Positions 24,198-33,894 of a stretch of 64,000 nt of DNA are shown here, one piece after another. The translations under genes and the position numbers were made by a program. The notes beneath the pieces were generated by a model. It saw only the letters and a list, made by a program, of their open reading frames with translations, ran no database searches and had not been told where the DNA came from. Position 1 is the stretch's first letter; every line of letters begins with the position of its first letter. The stretch comes from a virus, in the IMG/VR virus record IMGVR_UViG_3300042448_000646, positions 1 through 64,000 of that record, one strand, 5' to 3'.

Positions 24198-26648
24198 ATG
24201 ATCATAGAAGCACTCAAAGAGTACACCGATGCGTTAAATCACTCATACTTTTATCCAGAGCAATTTGTCTCTGCATCCAAGAAACAAAAGCCTCAGTGGA
24301 TTAAATCTACTCTAGACTATTTTGCAAATATTGCATTTGCTCAGTACAAACAGAACGTTAAGTTCCGTAAAAACTACCGTTTGTTTAATGGGGAGTTTAA
24401 CTTTGATGATTATACTAATGAGCCTCAGATTAAAGAAATCATGGGTTATCTATCAGATACCCCTGACCAAGAGCCAGAAATTCCTCAACATCTTAAGCAC
24501 TACCCTATTGTTAACCCTCCTATTAACCAATTAAAAGGGGAGTTAATTAACCGTCCTTTTAAGTATAAAGTCAAAGCAGTAGACGATGCAAGTGTTGACG
24601 AGAACATTGATTTTCGTACAGACCTAATTAAAGAGTTCTTTATGAATAAAATGGTTGCTCGTTTAGAAGGAGTGCCAGAAGACCAGTTAGAACAAATCCA
24701 ATCAGAGATGATGGCAGAGATTCAAAACAAGATTTTGGATTATACTTCTACTGCTGAAGATTGGGGTAACAAAGTACTTAATGCTTTAAAGTACACTTTC
24801 CGTTTAAAAGAAAAGTCTAGTCAAGGTTTTTTAGATTTCTTGATTACAGGACAACAGTACCACCACTTTTACCCAGATAATTCACGTATTGGCTTTACTT
24901 ATAAAGTAGAGAATCCATCTAATGTATGGTATTTAGCGAATCGTAATGCTATGTACACTACAGATTGTTGGGCATTAGGTACAATTGAAGTTCTTTCTGT
25001 AAGTGAAATAGTTGAAAGATATAATGTTTCAGGTGAAGAAATAAAACATCTTAACTCACGTTCTCTTCAAAATCTTCGTAACAATGAATATTCTCCTTTA
25101 TCTCCTGCTCTCCCAGACCCAAACGACCCTCTGTGGCAGTTGACGTTTGAGAACGTAGGTGACTTTGCCAACGGAGGTATTGACCATAACGTATTCTCAT
25201 TTAACTCTCAGCATGCATTTACAGTAGTTACTTGTTATTGGCAGTCTAAGAAAAAGATTTTTAAGCGCCAGTACATTGACGAAGAAGGCTATTTACAAGA
25301 TCAGTTTGTTTCTGAAGACTATAAATACGATAAGACAATGGGAGATATTGCCTTAGATGAGTTATGGATTAACGAGTGGTGGAAAGGAATTAAGATTGGC
25401 GCTGATATTTATATTGACGTAGAACCTCTAGAATATAGTCAAACTCCTCCAATTGTAGGAATTATAAATACAACTAGAAACACTCAAGGTAAATCTTTAC
25501 TAGACTTACTTAAGCCTTACCAGGTTCTTTACAACATTTGTATGAACCAATTATGGGAACTACTAGAGAAAGAAATTGGAGTAGTGTTCTTAGGTGATCT
25601 TAAAGTAGTACCTAAGAAAGATTCGCAAGATCCAATTGAAACAATGTTATGGAATGCCAAGAACAGAGGTTCTTTGTTTATTGATACATCTCCAGAAAAT
25701 ACAGGAGGGGCTGTACAATTCAACCAATTATCACGAGTTGACTTAACTAGAACTGCAGAAATACAATCACGTATTCAGTTAGCCCAAGCACTTAGGACTG
25801 AAGCATACGAACTGGTAGGTATTACTCGTCAACGGTTAGGTGCAATGACTGCCTCTGAAACTGCCACTGCTACTAAAGAAGGATTAACTCAATCATTCTC
25901 TCAAACAGAAACATGGTTTGCTTGGCATGATAATATAATGCAACAAGTGTATCAAACAATGTTAGAGATGGCACAGTACACAGAATTGCAAAAACCAACT
26001 TCTACTTTAAACTATCTCAACTCAGAACTAGAGACTGTATTCTTACGTATAACTAAGAATGAGTTGCTTCGTGAATTGTTTGTATTTGTAACTTCATATG
26101 CTGAAGATAGAGTAACTCTAGAACAGTTAAGGTCATTAGCACAACCAGCACTTCAGAATGGAGCAGAACTTATTGAGATATTTGATTTGTATACTGCAGC
26201 ATCAGAACGTTCTCTTCGTAAAGTCCTTGAAGGAGTACAAGAGCGTAAGGCTTCATTGCAACAGCAACAAATGCAACAACAACAGCAACAGATGGAAATG
26301 CAAAATCAGCAGTTCCAAACTAAAATGCAAGTTGATGCTGAACAAAAAGAAACTGAAGCACGTCGTGAGGATATGAATAAAGAACTTGATCGTCAGAACA
26401 GACTTGACGTTGAGAAACTTAAAGGTATTGCTAACGAAGGTTCTTTCTCACAAGAAAAAGATTTGACTCCATTACTTATCCAACAAACCAATATGTCTAA
26501 AGAACAATCTAAGCTAAGGTTTGAACAATCTAAGAATGAAGATCAAAATAAACTAAAAAGTAGAGAGCTTGATTTAAAGGAGAAAGACATAGACACTAAG
26601 CTCCAAATAGCCAAGCAAAACAAGAATAAATACGATAATAAGAGGTAA
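24198..26648 (+). CDS. Portal protein
   Basis: 816 residues, the expected length for a crAss-like portal, and directly downstream of TerL. The N-terminal part (FRKNYRLFNGEFNFDDY, then PIVNPPINQLKGELINRP) matches portals of this group; the protein forms the dodecameric ring through which DNA enters and leaves. Residues from about 688 are Gln-rich, followed by a long charged helical tail to the C-terminus, which would lie inside the capsid. In the 99-base leader I see no convincing promoter. Confidence 0.88.
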   Translation: MIIEALKEYTDALNHSYFYPEQFVSASKKQKPQWIKSTLDYFANIAFAQYKQNVKFRKNYRLFNGEFNFDDYTNEPQIKEIMGYLSDTPDQEPEIPQHLKHYPIVNPPINQLKGELINRPFKYKVKAVDDASVDENIDFRTDLIKEFFMNKMVARLEGVPEDQLEQIQSEMMAEIQNKILDYTSTAEDWGNKVLNALKYTFRLKEKSSQGFLDFLITGQQYHHFYPDNSRIGFTYKVENPSNVWYLANRNAMYTTDCWALGTIEVLSVSEIVERYNVSGEEIKHLNSRSLQNLRNNEYSPLSPALPDPNDPLWQLTFENVGDFANGGIDHNVFSFNSQHAFTVVTCYWQSKKKIFKRQYIDEEGYLQDQFVSEDYKYDKTMGDIALDELWINEWWKGIKIGADIYIDVEPLEYSQTPPIVGIINTTRNTQGKSLLDLLKPYQVLYNICMNQLWELLEKEIGVVFLGDLKVVPKKDSQDPIETMLWNAKNRGSLFIDTSPENTGGAVQFNQLSRVDLTRTAEIQSRIQLAQALRTEAYELVGITRQRLGAMTASETATATKEGLTQSFSQTETWFAWHDNIMQQVYQTMLEMAQYTELQKPTSTLNYLNSELETVFLRITKNELLRELFVFVTSYAEDRVTLEQLRSLAQPALQNGAELIEIFDLYTAASERSLRKVLEGVQERKASLQQQQMQQQQQQMEMQNQQFQTKMQVDAEQKETEARREDMNKELDRQNRLDVEKLKGIANEGSFSQEKDLTPLLIQQTNMSKEQSKLRFEQSKNEDQNKLKSRELDLKEKDIDTKLQIAKQNKNKYDNKR

Positions 26649-26693
26649 CAATTTCTTTTTATCTATATTCACACACTCACTTTTTTTAACCTA

Positions 26694-26723
26694 TTGTGTT
26701 AATTTTTTAATAGATTAACTTTG
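26694..26723 (+). promoter_or_regulatory. Bacteroidota-type promoter of the capsid genes
   Basis: TTGTGT at 26694-26699, 16 bases, then TAACTTTG at 26716-26723 (TAnnTTTG). The -33 box is weaker than in the other promoters. The leader carries ACAGACAAACCAACCACC before the ATG at 26752. Confidence 0.65.
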
Positions 26724-26751
26724 AAAACAGACAAACCAACCACCCATTGTC

Positions 26752-27945
26752 ATGAATAATAACCCAGAAAACGACCAATTAGGTTTAGACAACCTAGAGT
26801 TCTTTGAAAATTTTGCTACTGAAGATTTACTACAAGATCCTCAGTTCGACCCAAACGCTAATCTTGCCCCTGATATTTTAGCAGGAGAAAAGATGGATTT
26901 AGACGATGAAGACCTTCCGATGGGAGGGCAACAGAAATCAACTGAACCCATTGCTCCTACTTCAAAACCAGAGCTTCTAGAGGATAATCCTATTGAAGAA
27001 GATGAAGAAGAAGGAACTGCTGTAGAAGCAGATGCCTTAGCGAATGAAGATGACGAGGAAATTAACTACTATGAAGCATTTGGAAAAGGTCTTCTCCGTT
27101 CAGGTCACTTTGACTTGGGCCAAGAGGTCAACCCAGATGAAGTAGAGTGGACAGAGGAATCTTTCCTAGAGATGATGTCTACAACTGTAGAGAACAAAGC
27201 TTGGAAACAACTAGAAGAAATTGCTACTGAGGCTTATGGCCAAGAAGGAATTGAATTAGTAAAAGATCTTTTTATTAATAAAGTTCCTGTTCAACAATAT
27301 CTTTCTAAGTACAACGAACAAATTGCACTAGAAAATATTGACTTGACTAATCCTCAAAACCAAGAAGCAATCTTCCGTGAGTATTTATCTCGCACGGGCT
27401 TAGATGCTGAAGAAGTTGAAGAGCAGTTAGAGTACGCTGTCAAAACAAACAAACTTGAAAACTTCTCTGAAAAGTATTATGTAAAACTTTTAGAGCGTAG
27501 TAGACAAGAGAGGGAAGCTTTGGCTGAACAGAGTGCTCAACGTCAAAGAGAAATCCAGGAAAGAGAAAATACAAGACAAGAGTCTTATATTAAAACTCTC
27601 GAAGATGCTATCAAAACAGGAGATATTAATGGGTATCCCATTAATCAAAACGAAGCTTCTACCTTGTTTGATTATGTAACTAGTAAAAACTACCAGTTAC
27701 CTAACGGACAAAAGATTAGTGAGTTTGAGTTTACTCTAGCTAAGATGCGTCAGGACGATCCTCAAAAGTTTTTAGCAGTAGCAAGATTAGTTCAATCTAA
27801 CTTAGATCTAACTCCTGTAAAGAAGAAAGGTGTAAGTGAAGAGACAAACTCAATTTTCAAAGAATTGCAAAATAAGTCTAAAAAAGGACCTAAAGGAGAA
27901 CCTAGGAAAGAGACCCAACTCTTTAGTAATTTCTTCGGAAGATAA
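26752..27945 (+). CDS. Putative capsid scaffolding protein
   Basis: 397 residues between portal and major capsid protein, the normal place for a scaffold. Residues about 1-105 are very acidic and disordered (EEDEEEG, NEDDEE), the middle is helical, and about 245-290 is a Glu/Arg/Gln-rich coiled coil. The C-terminus is basic (KSKKGPKGEPRK), suitable for binding the capsid protein's inner face. It has its own promoter together with the capsid gene. No protease motif is visible. Confidence 0.75.
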   Translation: MNNNPENDQLGLDNLEFFENFATEDLLQDPQFDPNANLAPDILAGEKMDLDDEDLPMGGQQKSTEPIAPTSKPELLEDNPIEEDEEEGTAVEADALANEDDEEINYYEAFGKGLLRSGHFDLGQEVNPDEVEWTEESFLEMMSTTVENKAWKQLEEIATEAYGQEGIELVKDLFINKVPVQQYLSKYNEQIALENIDLTNPQNQEAIFREYLSRTGLDAEEVEEQLEYAVKTNKLENFSEKYYVKLLERSRQEREALAEQSAQRQREIQERENTRQESYIKTLEDAIKTGDINGYPINQNEASTLFDYVTSKNYQLPNGQKISEFEFTLAKMRQDDPQKFLAVARLVQSNLDLTPVKKKGVSEETNSIFKELQNKSKKGPKGEPRKETQLFSNFFGR

Positions 27946-27975
27946 TAAACTAAGCACACATAAACAAAAAATAAA

Positions 27976-29505
27976 ATGCCTAATCAATCCATTACCAGAG
28001 TTAACGGACGCGTTATAGCTAACGCCCACGTTACTAGCTCATACTATTCTAAGAATAGTTTGGGTAAACTGACTGACAAAAACTTTGTCGAGTCAATGTT
28101 GAAAACTAAGCCAGACCAGTATGACAAAGTTATGTTGCGTCTGTTTACTGACACTCGCTTGTATTCTAACGACTTGTTAGATCTTGTGATGAAGAACGGT
28201 AAACCTTTCATGGTTAACGATCCTAACGGAGTCTTCACTTACAAAATCAAGAAGCGTGCTGAATTGCCAAAGATTATCTCAAACTTTGCTACTACTGTTG
28301 CAAAGCCTGGTATCGATGGACAAGAATTTGAAATCGTATTTGACAAACAAGGTTTTGTTGCAAACGATATCATTTCTGCACACCGTTATGAGCAAGAGAC
28401 TTTGGTACAAATCGTATCTGAGCCTGAGCGTTATCAAAACGGATTCAAGTATCGTTGTCGTGCCGTTGCCGCTAGTAGCACTGATTTCGTTAACCAACGT
28501 TTCTTGGTTGTCGGTACTGAGTACTTCAAAGTAGGTAACGTACTAGGCGAATTTACCACTTCATTCTCTAGCTTGGGAATTTTTGATGGTAACTTGGAAG
28601 TTATGGCTGACGTGTTGAGTCAATATGGTGTTGAACACACTATCACTGACTGGGCTGATGCTACTAAACTTGGTATGCAAACTGATGCAACTGGTAATCC
28701 TATGGATTTGACTTACTACACTTTGACTGATCCTACTGCAGAAGCAGAAAAGACTAAGATTGTAGGTTGGGAACCAACAGTATCTCGTTTGTTGCGTATG
28801 GAAATGATGCGTATGAAAGCAAACATGATCATGTGGGGTCGTCAAGGTCAAACCAAAGACGAAAGAGGTCGCTCTACTCGTATGAAGCAAGGTTTGTGGC
28901 AGCAGTTGCACTTGGGTAATATCATCCAGTATGACCGTGGTCAGTTCTCTTTGAACTTGATTCGTACTGCAATTGGTGATTTGTTCTACAACCGTGTGTT
29001 GATTGCTGATCGTAAAGTAAAAGTTTACACCAACCGTTCAGGTATGGAGTTGGCTTCTACTGCTATCAAGAAAGACTTTAACAGTGCTAACTTCATGGTT
29101 TCTGCTGATAAGTTCATGGATGGTAAAGATCGTTTGAAGCAAGGTTATGCTCTTCAATTTGACCACTACATGACTACTGAAACTGGTCCTGTTGAATTCG
29201 TAGAATTGGAACAGTTGAACATGCATGCTACTTTCTTGGAATTAGGACCTAATAAGAAAACTCCTCCAATCTTTATCGTACTTGACGTATCTGGTCAAGA
29301 AGATTCAGGTATCCGTGAGGTTAAGTTGTCTACTCGTCCTAACATGTACTACCAGTACATTCCAGGTTCAGTAGGATTCGGATCTCAACAAACTGTAATT
29401 GCTAACAAAGATCCTTATAGCACTTACATCATGAAAGACTTCTGCGGTGTCTTCTTGGAAGATCCTACCAGAACTGTAATCATTAAAGAATACCCACGTC
29501 TCTAA
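27976..29505 (+). CDS. Major capsid protein
   Basis: 509 residues. Length, position after portal and scaffold, and overall pattern (N-terminal helix NFVESMLKTKPDQYDKVMLRLF, a long beta-rich middle, C-terminal QTVIANKDPYSTYIMKDFCG) agree with the HK97-fold capsid protein of crAss-like phages. Codon use is strongly biased to TTG, CGT, ACT and GCT compared with most neighbours, as expected for the most abundant phage protein. The start is preceded by an A-rich, SD-less leader. A hairpin follows 18 bases after the stop. Confidence 0.88.
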   Translation: MPNQSITRVNGRVIANAHVTSSYYSKNSLGKLTDKNFVESMLKTKPDQYDKVMLRLFTDTRLYSNDLLDLVMKNGKPFMVNDPNGVFTYKIKKRAELPKIISNFATTVAKPGIDGQEFEIVFDKQGFVANDIISAHRYEQETLVQIVSEPERYQNGFKYRCRAVAASSTDFVNQRFLVVGTEYFKVGNVLGEFTTSFSSLGIFDGNLEVMADVLSQYGVEHTITDWADATKLGMQTDATGNPMDLTYYTLTDPTAEAEKTKIVGWEPTVSRLLRMEMMRMKANMIMWGRQGQTKDERGRSTRMKQGLWQQLHLGNIIQYDRGQFSLNLIRTAIGDLFYNRVLIADRKVKVYTNRSGMELASTAIKKDFNSANFMVSADKFMDGKDRLKQGYALQFDHYMTTETGPVEFVELEQLNMHATFLELGPNKKTPPIFIVLDVSGQEDSGIREVKLSTRPNMYYQYIPGSVGFGSQQTVIANKDPYSTYIMKDFCGVFLEDPTRTVIIKEYPRL

Positions 29506-29523
29506 TCTAGACGGTCTTTAGAA

Positions 29524-29547
29524 GGGGAGGGTTTCACGACTCTCCCC
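29524..29547 (+). terminator. GC-rich hairpin after the capsid gene
   Basis: GGGGAG (29524-29529) pairs with CTCCCC (29542-29547). No T tract follows, so it may be an mRNA-stabilising or attenuating hairpin rather than a full terminator. Confidence 0.5.
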
Positions 29548-29588
29548 TAATAAGGATATTAGATTAACTAAAACAATCAACCAAAATA

Positions 29589-30530
29589 ATGAAAGGACAA
29601 GAATTAGCACGCGGAACTAAGGTTATCAAACCTCACCGTAAAGAACCTGCAAACTCAAGGAGTTTGGAAGGTTCATTGTACAGGGAAGGATTTAATTTTA
29701 TCCCAGGTACATCAAAGAAATTTTACCCACGTGTTGACTCACGAGGAGTAATTAGAACAGGATTAGATGAGAACGCAATGAAATTGCGAGCTGTTGAAGA
29801 TCCTGAAGTTAGAGAGCAAGAGATGCAACGTATTAAGTCTCTAAAAACTTACTACGAATCTATTTTAGATGAATCTCTTGAACCTACAAGTACGTTCTAT
29901 GACGAAATAAAAGAAAATGGGTACACCCTAGAAGACCATGATAATATCTTCAATCTAGAGAATCCTCGTGATGCAATTAACTTTTTTTGGTTGCTTGAAA
30001 CGGATATGATTGCTCATAGTATAGAAGATCTTGAAACTGGTAAGATGGATGGTTCAGTTGTACGTTTTTATGTACACGATGGTGAAGTAGAATCTAAAAC
30101 TGCTTTTGAGCGTAAGAAGAGAATTAATAGTGCTATTGCTGCATTAGATAAAATGACTTCAGTAAAACGTAAAAAAGTACAAAAGCTTTTAGGTTTAGGA
30201 TTAGCTGGAGATTCTAGCGAAGAAGATGTGTATAATGCTCTTGATGAGTATTTGCATATTCCTGCTACTGCACTTGACCAAGACCCTATTAATGCGTTTA
30301 CAAAAATTATAAACTATACTGATGAGACTCTAGCAATTAAGAGTTTAATCCGTGAGTTGATTGATTATAACGTAATAAGAGTTAAAGGTTCTATCGTATA
30401 TGAAGGTGAACACATTTGGGCTAAGTCAGTAGAAGAATTAGAACTTCTATTGGTAGATCCTAAAAATAGTGAAATATACGATGCCTTTAAAGACAAAGTA
30501 AAAAATAAAATGAAACTATCCATTATCTAA
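29589..30530 (+). CDS. Conserved post-capsid structural protein
   Basis: 313 residues. Basic N-terminus (KVIKPHRKEPANSRSLEG), then charged helices throughout. A protein of this kind follows the capsid gene in crAss-like phages, which supports a head-assembly or capsid-interior role. No enzymatic motif is seen. An A/C-rich string (ACAATCAACCAAAATA) precedes the ATG. Confidence 0.7.
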   Translation: MKGQELARGTKVIKPHRKEPANSRSLEGSLYREGFNFIPGTSKKFYPRVDSRGVIRTGLDENAMKLRAVEDPEVREQEMQRIKSLKTYYESILDESLEPTSTFYDEIKENGYTLEDHDNIFNLENPRDAINFFWLLETDMIAHSIEDLETGKMDGSVVRFYVHDGEVESKTAFERKKRINSAIAALDKMTSVKRKKVQKLLGLGLAGDSSEEDVYNALDEYLHIPATALDQDPINAFTKIINYTDETLAIKSLIRELIDYNVIRVKGSIVYEGEHIWAKSVEELELLLVDPKNSEIYDAFKDKVKNKMKLSII

Positions 30531-30539
30531 TAACTAAAG

Positions 30540-31256
30540 ATGATACCAGTAGAAGAGTTGATATACGAGTTTAAGTTAAACTTAAATAAGATGGACAGGC
30601 AAGACAATGTGCAAGTCCCTCTGGAAGATATTTTAGTTTTCTTAAATCAAGCTCAACTGTCTTGGGTAAAATCTAAAGTAGGAGAAAATAACATTTTCAG
30701 AGATGGGTACGAAGGGACAAGAAAGAGAATTGATGATTTACAAATATTGAAAATTGACAACGCCTCTTTACCACTACAAAAAACAACAGACGTTCTTTAT
30801 AAAGGTTACAAAGCTGACTTAAAAACTATTCCAAACTACATGATGTACGTCATGTCTCATGTAGGTGCAAGGAAAGAAGATTGTAAGGCAGGTTTAACAG
30901 TAGATTTAATAAGACAAAACGATCTGTCAACATTATACTTTGATGCAAACTTTAGCCCCTCCTATGAATGGAGAACAACCTTAGGGACTATAGGCCAAGA
31001 TAACATCACAGTATACACTGACGATACGTTTGAAATTGAGAATCTTTATCTTACTTATCTTAGATATCCAAAGCCAATTGATTCAGATGGCTACATCAAA
31101 ATAGATGGATTGGATTCGAGTAATCAAGACTGTGAACTTCCTTACTATGCTAAAGCAGATATTCTGAATTTAGCTACTAAGTTTGCCGCACAATCAGTAG
31201 ACAATCAAGCTCAATCAACCTTTGCAGAGGACAGAAGTGTTAAAAACTCAGAATAA
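30540..31256 (+). CDS. Putative head-tail connector / neck ring protein
   Basis: 238 residues. An N-terminal helix pair (VEELIYEFKLNLNKMDRQ, LEDILVFLNQAQLSWVKSKVG) is followed by beta segments and a C-terminal helix (YAKADILNLATKFAAQSVDN). This layout is that of phage adaptor/ring proteins which stack under the portal. Crass-like virions carry several such rings; others here are at 36542 and 37585. Confidence 0.65.
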   Translation: MIPVEELIYEFKLNLNKMDRQDNVQVPLEDILVFLNQAQLSWVKSKVGENNIFRDGYEGTRKRIDDLQILKIDNASLPLQKTTDVLYKGYKADLKTIPNYMMYVMSHVGARKEDCKAGLTVDLIRQNDLSTLYFDANFSPSYEWRTTLGTIGQDNITVYTDDTFEIENLYLTYLRYPKPIDSDGYIKIDGLDSSNQDCELPYYAKADILNLATKFAAQSVDNQAQSTFAEDRSVKNSE

Positions 31257-31273
31257 ACTAAAAATATAAAAAA

Positions 31274-32659
31274 ATGAACTACGATTTCACCCAAGTATTT
31301 GTTGCAACAAACAAATACGTAACAACTGGAAACGGATTCGATGCACTAGCTGCTCGTACTCTCGGCGTATTTACTCCTACTTATGTGTCAGGTACTGACC
31401 GTTTAGTAGGCTATCAATCTGTAGCTTATAGCTCAGGTGCTCCTACACCATCAGCAACTCAACCTTTTAAAGAGATTATTGTTGCTGTTGGAAATGCTAC
31501 TACCTTCCCTTCAAGCAAATTCGGAAGTTTCAAAACTCCTGTGATTCGTAAAGGTAAAGTAACTCAAGTATCTTATGTAGCTGCTGACGCAACTGCTGCT
31601 GCACAACAAATTACTTTTATCGGTTACGATGAAATTACAGCTACTAAAACTCCTTCTTTTGGTTGTGACGAAGAGTACGTTGTAACTTTCAAAATTGATG
31701 AGTATTGGTCTAAAGGTGTGTTTCAACCTTTGATTCAAGAGTCAGTTCGTGTTAAAACTACTAATTGCACAGAGTGTGGTGGTGGTTGCGATTCTTTGAA
31801 CTGTTGGTCTTTTATGGAAGAGTTGAAAGACAAAATCAACACTAATCCACTTTTAAGTAAGTATGTAACTGCTACTCATTCAATTGTAGGTAGTGCTCCA
31901 ACTTTCCGTTATGTATTGAACGTACCTGATATCGGGGATTCAACTGCAGAAGCTGGATTGTTGACTGCATTGCAGGCTTACTATCCTTCTGGAACTTACG
32001 GTACTATCACTGAAACCAACACTGAAGATGCTGACTCTTTAGGTCAAATCTTCTTTATCATTGCTACTCCTGTGGTTGCAATTGGTGACATGCCTACTTA
32101 CAATGGTATTGCTTGGGAAAAACAATTAGTATCTGCTAGTTCAGTAACTGCTTGTGGTATCAAAGTAACAGGTAAAGCTATGGATGCTTTTGGAAACGCT
32201 TGTGTTCCTGATGCAGTTCCTTATGTATTCAATTTGGTTAAATTCCAAGTTAAAGTACACAGAGGTCCATTTAACTCTCAAGATTTTGACATCGATGATG
32301 TACAAACTCCTTGGTATGTTACTACTGTTCAAAACATCCGTTATGCTATTGGACAAGGTTCTGCTATGGCTGAGCTAGAGCGTCATTACTTCCGCAATAA
32401 CTTGCCTAACGTAGCTGAGTCTGTTTACTATTGGAATCCAATTTACAACGAAGATGTAAACCAATTCTTGTTTGTAAACAGTACTTTGTTGTACAACGTA
32501 CTTTCTATTAAATTCTTGGATGATGCTCCTGTAGGATTTGAGAAGAAGTCTACTAATAGCCATGAAGTCTTGGTTATGGTTGACACAAGTAGCGAGACTT
32601 CAAACGGAGTTATTGGAACTGCCAACGTATTGGCTTTCTTTAACTACTTTGCTGCCTAA
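31274..32659 (+). CDS. Highly expressed virion structural protein, Cys-rich
   Basis: 461 residues, mainly beta. A Cys cluster CTECGGGCDSLNC lies near residues 160-176 and could bind zinc or form disulfides. Codon use (TTG, CGT, ACT) matches that of the major capsid protein, and a strong terminator follows, so it is probably an abundant virion component such as an auxiliary capsid or decoration protein. I do not recognise the family with confidence. Confidence 0.7.
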   Translation: MNYDFTQVFVATNKYVTTGNGFDALAARTLGVFTPTYVSGTDRLVGYQSVAYSSGAPTPSATQPFKEIIVAVGNATTFPSSKFGSFKTPVIRKGKVTQVSYVAADATAAAQQITFIGYDEITATKTPSFGCDEEYVVTFKIDEYWSKGVFQPLIQESVRVKTTNCTECGGGCDSLNCWSFMEELKDKINTNPLLSKYVTATHSIVGSAPTFRYVLNVPDIGDSTAEAGLLTALQAYYPSGTYGTITETNTEDADSLGQIFFIIATPVVAIGDMPTYNGIAWEKQLVSASSVTACGIKVTGKAMDAFGNACVPDAVPYVFNLVKFQVKVHRGPFNSQDFDIDDVQTPWYVTTVQNIRYAIGQGSAMAELERHYFRNNLPNVAESVYYWNPIYNEDVNQFLFVNSTLLYNVLSIKFLDDAPVGFEKKSTNSHEVLVMVDTSSETSNGVIGTANVLAFFNYFAA

Positions 32660-32669
32660 CATTTAATTT

Positions 32670-32696
32670 GGGGGGACTGAACTCCCCCCTTTTTTT
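32670..32696 (+). terminator. Strong rho-independent terminator
   Basis: GGGGGGA (32670-32676) pairs with TCCCCCC (32683-32689), 6-base loop, followed by seven T. Confidence 0.92.
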
Positions 32697-32717
32697 AACT
32701 CTTTAAAAACTAAAAAA

Positions 32718-33191
32718 ATGGCAAAAGATATTATCCTAAAAACAGGAACCTACTTACAGACTGTCACTAATAAAGACATTGCTTCTGGTAAGATTCCTGG
32801 TGCTTCTTTGGAAAAGTTCGTTGTGAACTTACTTAAGAGTCCTACATGTTGTGTTAAGTATGTAGCTTTAAGTAAAGCAAACTATACTCAGTTAACTTCA
32901 TTAACTACTACAGTAGCAACAACTACTCCTGCAGGGGAAATTACTCCGTTCAGTACTTTAACTACTGGAGCTGGTTTAGCTGAAACTGGATTTAGTGTAA
33001 CAAATTCTTTTGTTACTGTTGATTCAATTATTTTGGCTAACGTTACTGACTACTCTGCTACTCACGGAACTTCAGGTCTTCCACAAGTAATTGTAGATGA
33101 CATTGCTGCAGGTTCTTTTAAACTAATTATAGTAAATGGAGGAGCTAACGCTCTTGCTGGTACTATAAAAATTGGTTACACAATTTTCTAA
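32718..33191 (+). CDS. Small beta-rich virion protein, head decoration or fibre candidate
   Basis: 157 residues. The C-terminal part (LPQVIVDDIAAGSFKLIIVNGGANAL...IKIGYTIF) has the look of a small jelly-roll domain seen in head fibre and decoration proteins. The N-terminal part contains a KSPTCCVKYV segment. It is placed between two strong terminators, so its transcript level may be set separately from its neighbours. Role inferred from context. Confidence 0.7.
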   Translation: MAKDIILKTGTYLQTVTNKDIASGKIPGASLEKFVVNLLKSPTCCVKYVALSKANYTQLTSLTTTVATTTPAGEITPFSTLTTGAGLAETGFSVTNSFVTVDSIILANVTDYSATHGTSGLPQVIVDDIAAGSFKLIIVNGGANALAGTIKIGYTIF

Positions 33192-33196
33192 TTATA

Positions 33197-33218
33197 GGGG
33201 AGAGAAATCTCCCCTTTT
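33197..33218 (+). terminator. Rho-independent terminator
   Basis: GGGGAGA (33197-33203), GAAA tetraloop, TCTCCCC (33208-33214), then TTTT. The 7-bp stem is perfect. Confidence 0.88.
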
Positions 33219-33230
33219 ATTATAATCCAC

Positions 33231-33740
33231 ATGGCTGACTTACAGAGAAATATAGAAGTTTTAAAGGCAAAAGATTGTTCTTATTTGTCTATTTTAGATA
33301 CATCAGTATATCCTATTGCTCCTACTGAAGCAAACGTTCAGATTATCGTCCCTGGTTACGATACAGGTTTTGAGTTTGAGTTTATCTTGAATGAGGTAAA
33401 CGTATATAACTCTTACTCTTTTGGATTTACCACTAGCGCTACTACAGGTTTTACTGAGTTGCCTGATGGTTTATATACTTTGAATTTAACTACTTGCCCT
33501 GACACAGGAATATGTACTAGATACCACCTACGCACGTGTAGGATTGATTGTAGACTTGCTGTACAATGGGCTAAGTACGCACAAGATTGTGAAGATGAAA
33601 AGATTCTTTACTTCCTTGATAAGATAGAGTTTCTTCTTAGAGGTGGAGAAGCTAATGCAGATTTATGTAACTATAATAAAGCAATTGAACTTTATAGAAA
33701 AGCAGATGACATACTTAGAAGATTTGAACTTGACTGTTAA
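33231..33740 (+). CDS. Virion-associated protein with Cys-rich centre
   Basis: 169 residues. Beta-rich N-terminal half (ANVQIIVPGYDTGFEFEFIL), central Cys cluster (TTCPDTGICTRYHLRTCRIDC), helical C-terminal half ending in Cys. The same architecture recurs in structural blocks of Bacteroidota phages, but I cannot name its function. It follows a terminator by a few bases, so its expression depends on readthrough or an unseen promoter. Confidence 0.65.
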   Translation: MADLQRNIEVLKAKDCSYLSILDTSVYPIAPTEANVQIIVPGYDTGFEFEFILNEVNVYNSYSFGFTTSATTGFTELPDGLYTLNLTTCPDTGICTRYHLRTCRIDCRLAVQWAKYAQDCEDEKILYFLDKIEFLLRGGEANADLCNYNKAIELYRKADDILRRFELDC

Positions 33741-33753
33741 GAAGAAACTTGCT

Positions 33754-33894
33754 ATGGCTGCCGTTAAAGAAATGCAGCATATCAAGTATTTAACAAAACC
33801 ATACTACAAAAAGTCTAGGAAATACATGCGTTTTTTAAAATTAGCGCATTGTTTAGATTGTGTAGATACAGCTAACCTTAAAATTAAACTATAA
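33754..33894 (+). CDS. Small basic protein
   Basis: 46 residues from the ATG at 33754. The frame is open further upstream, and ATGs at 33706 or 33643 would overlap the preceding gene by 35 to 98 bases. The protein is basic with aromatic residues (KYLTKPYYKKSRKYMRFLK) and two Cys near the end. No family recognised. The absence of any gap between neighbours favours it being a real gene. Confidence 0.55.
   Translation: MAAVKEMQHIKYLTKPYYKKSRKYMRFLKLAHCLDCVDTANLKIKL

Noticed and set aside
26158-26376. 72-codon + strand frame within the portal gene
   Set aside because: A frame-shifted shadow of the Gln-rich portal C-terminus.
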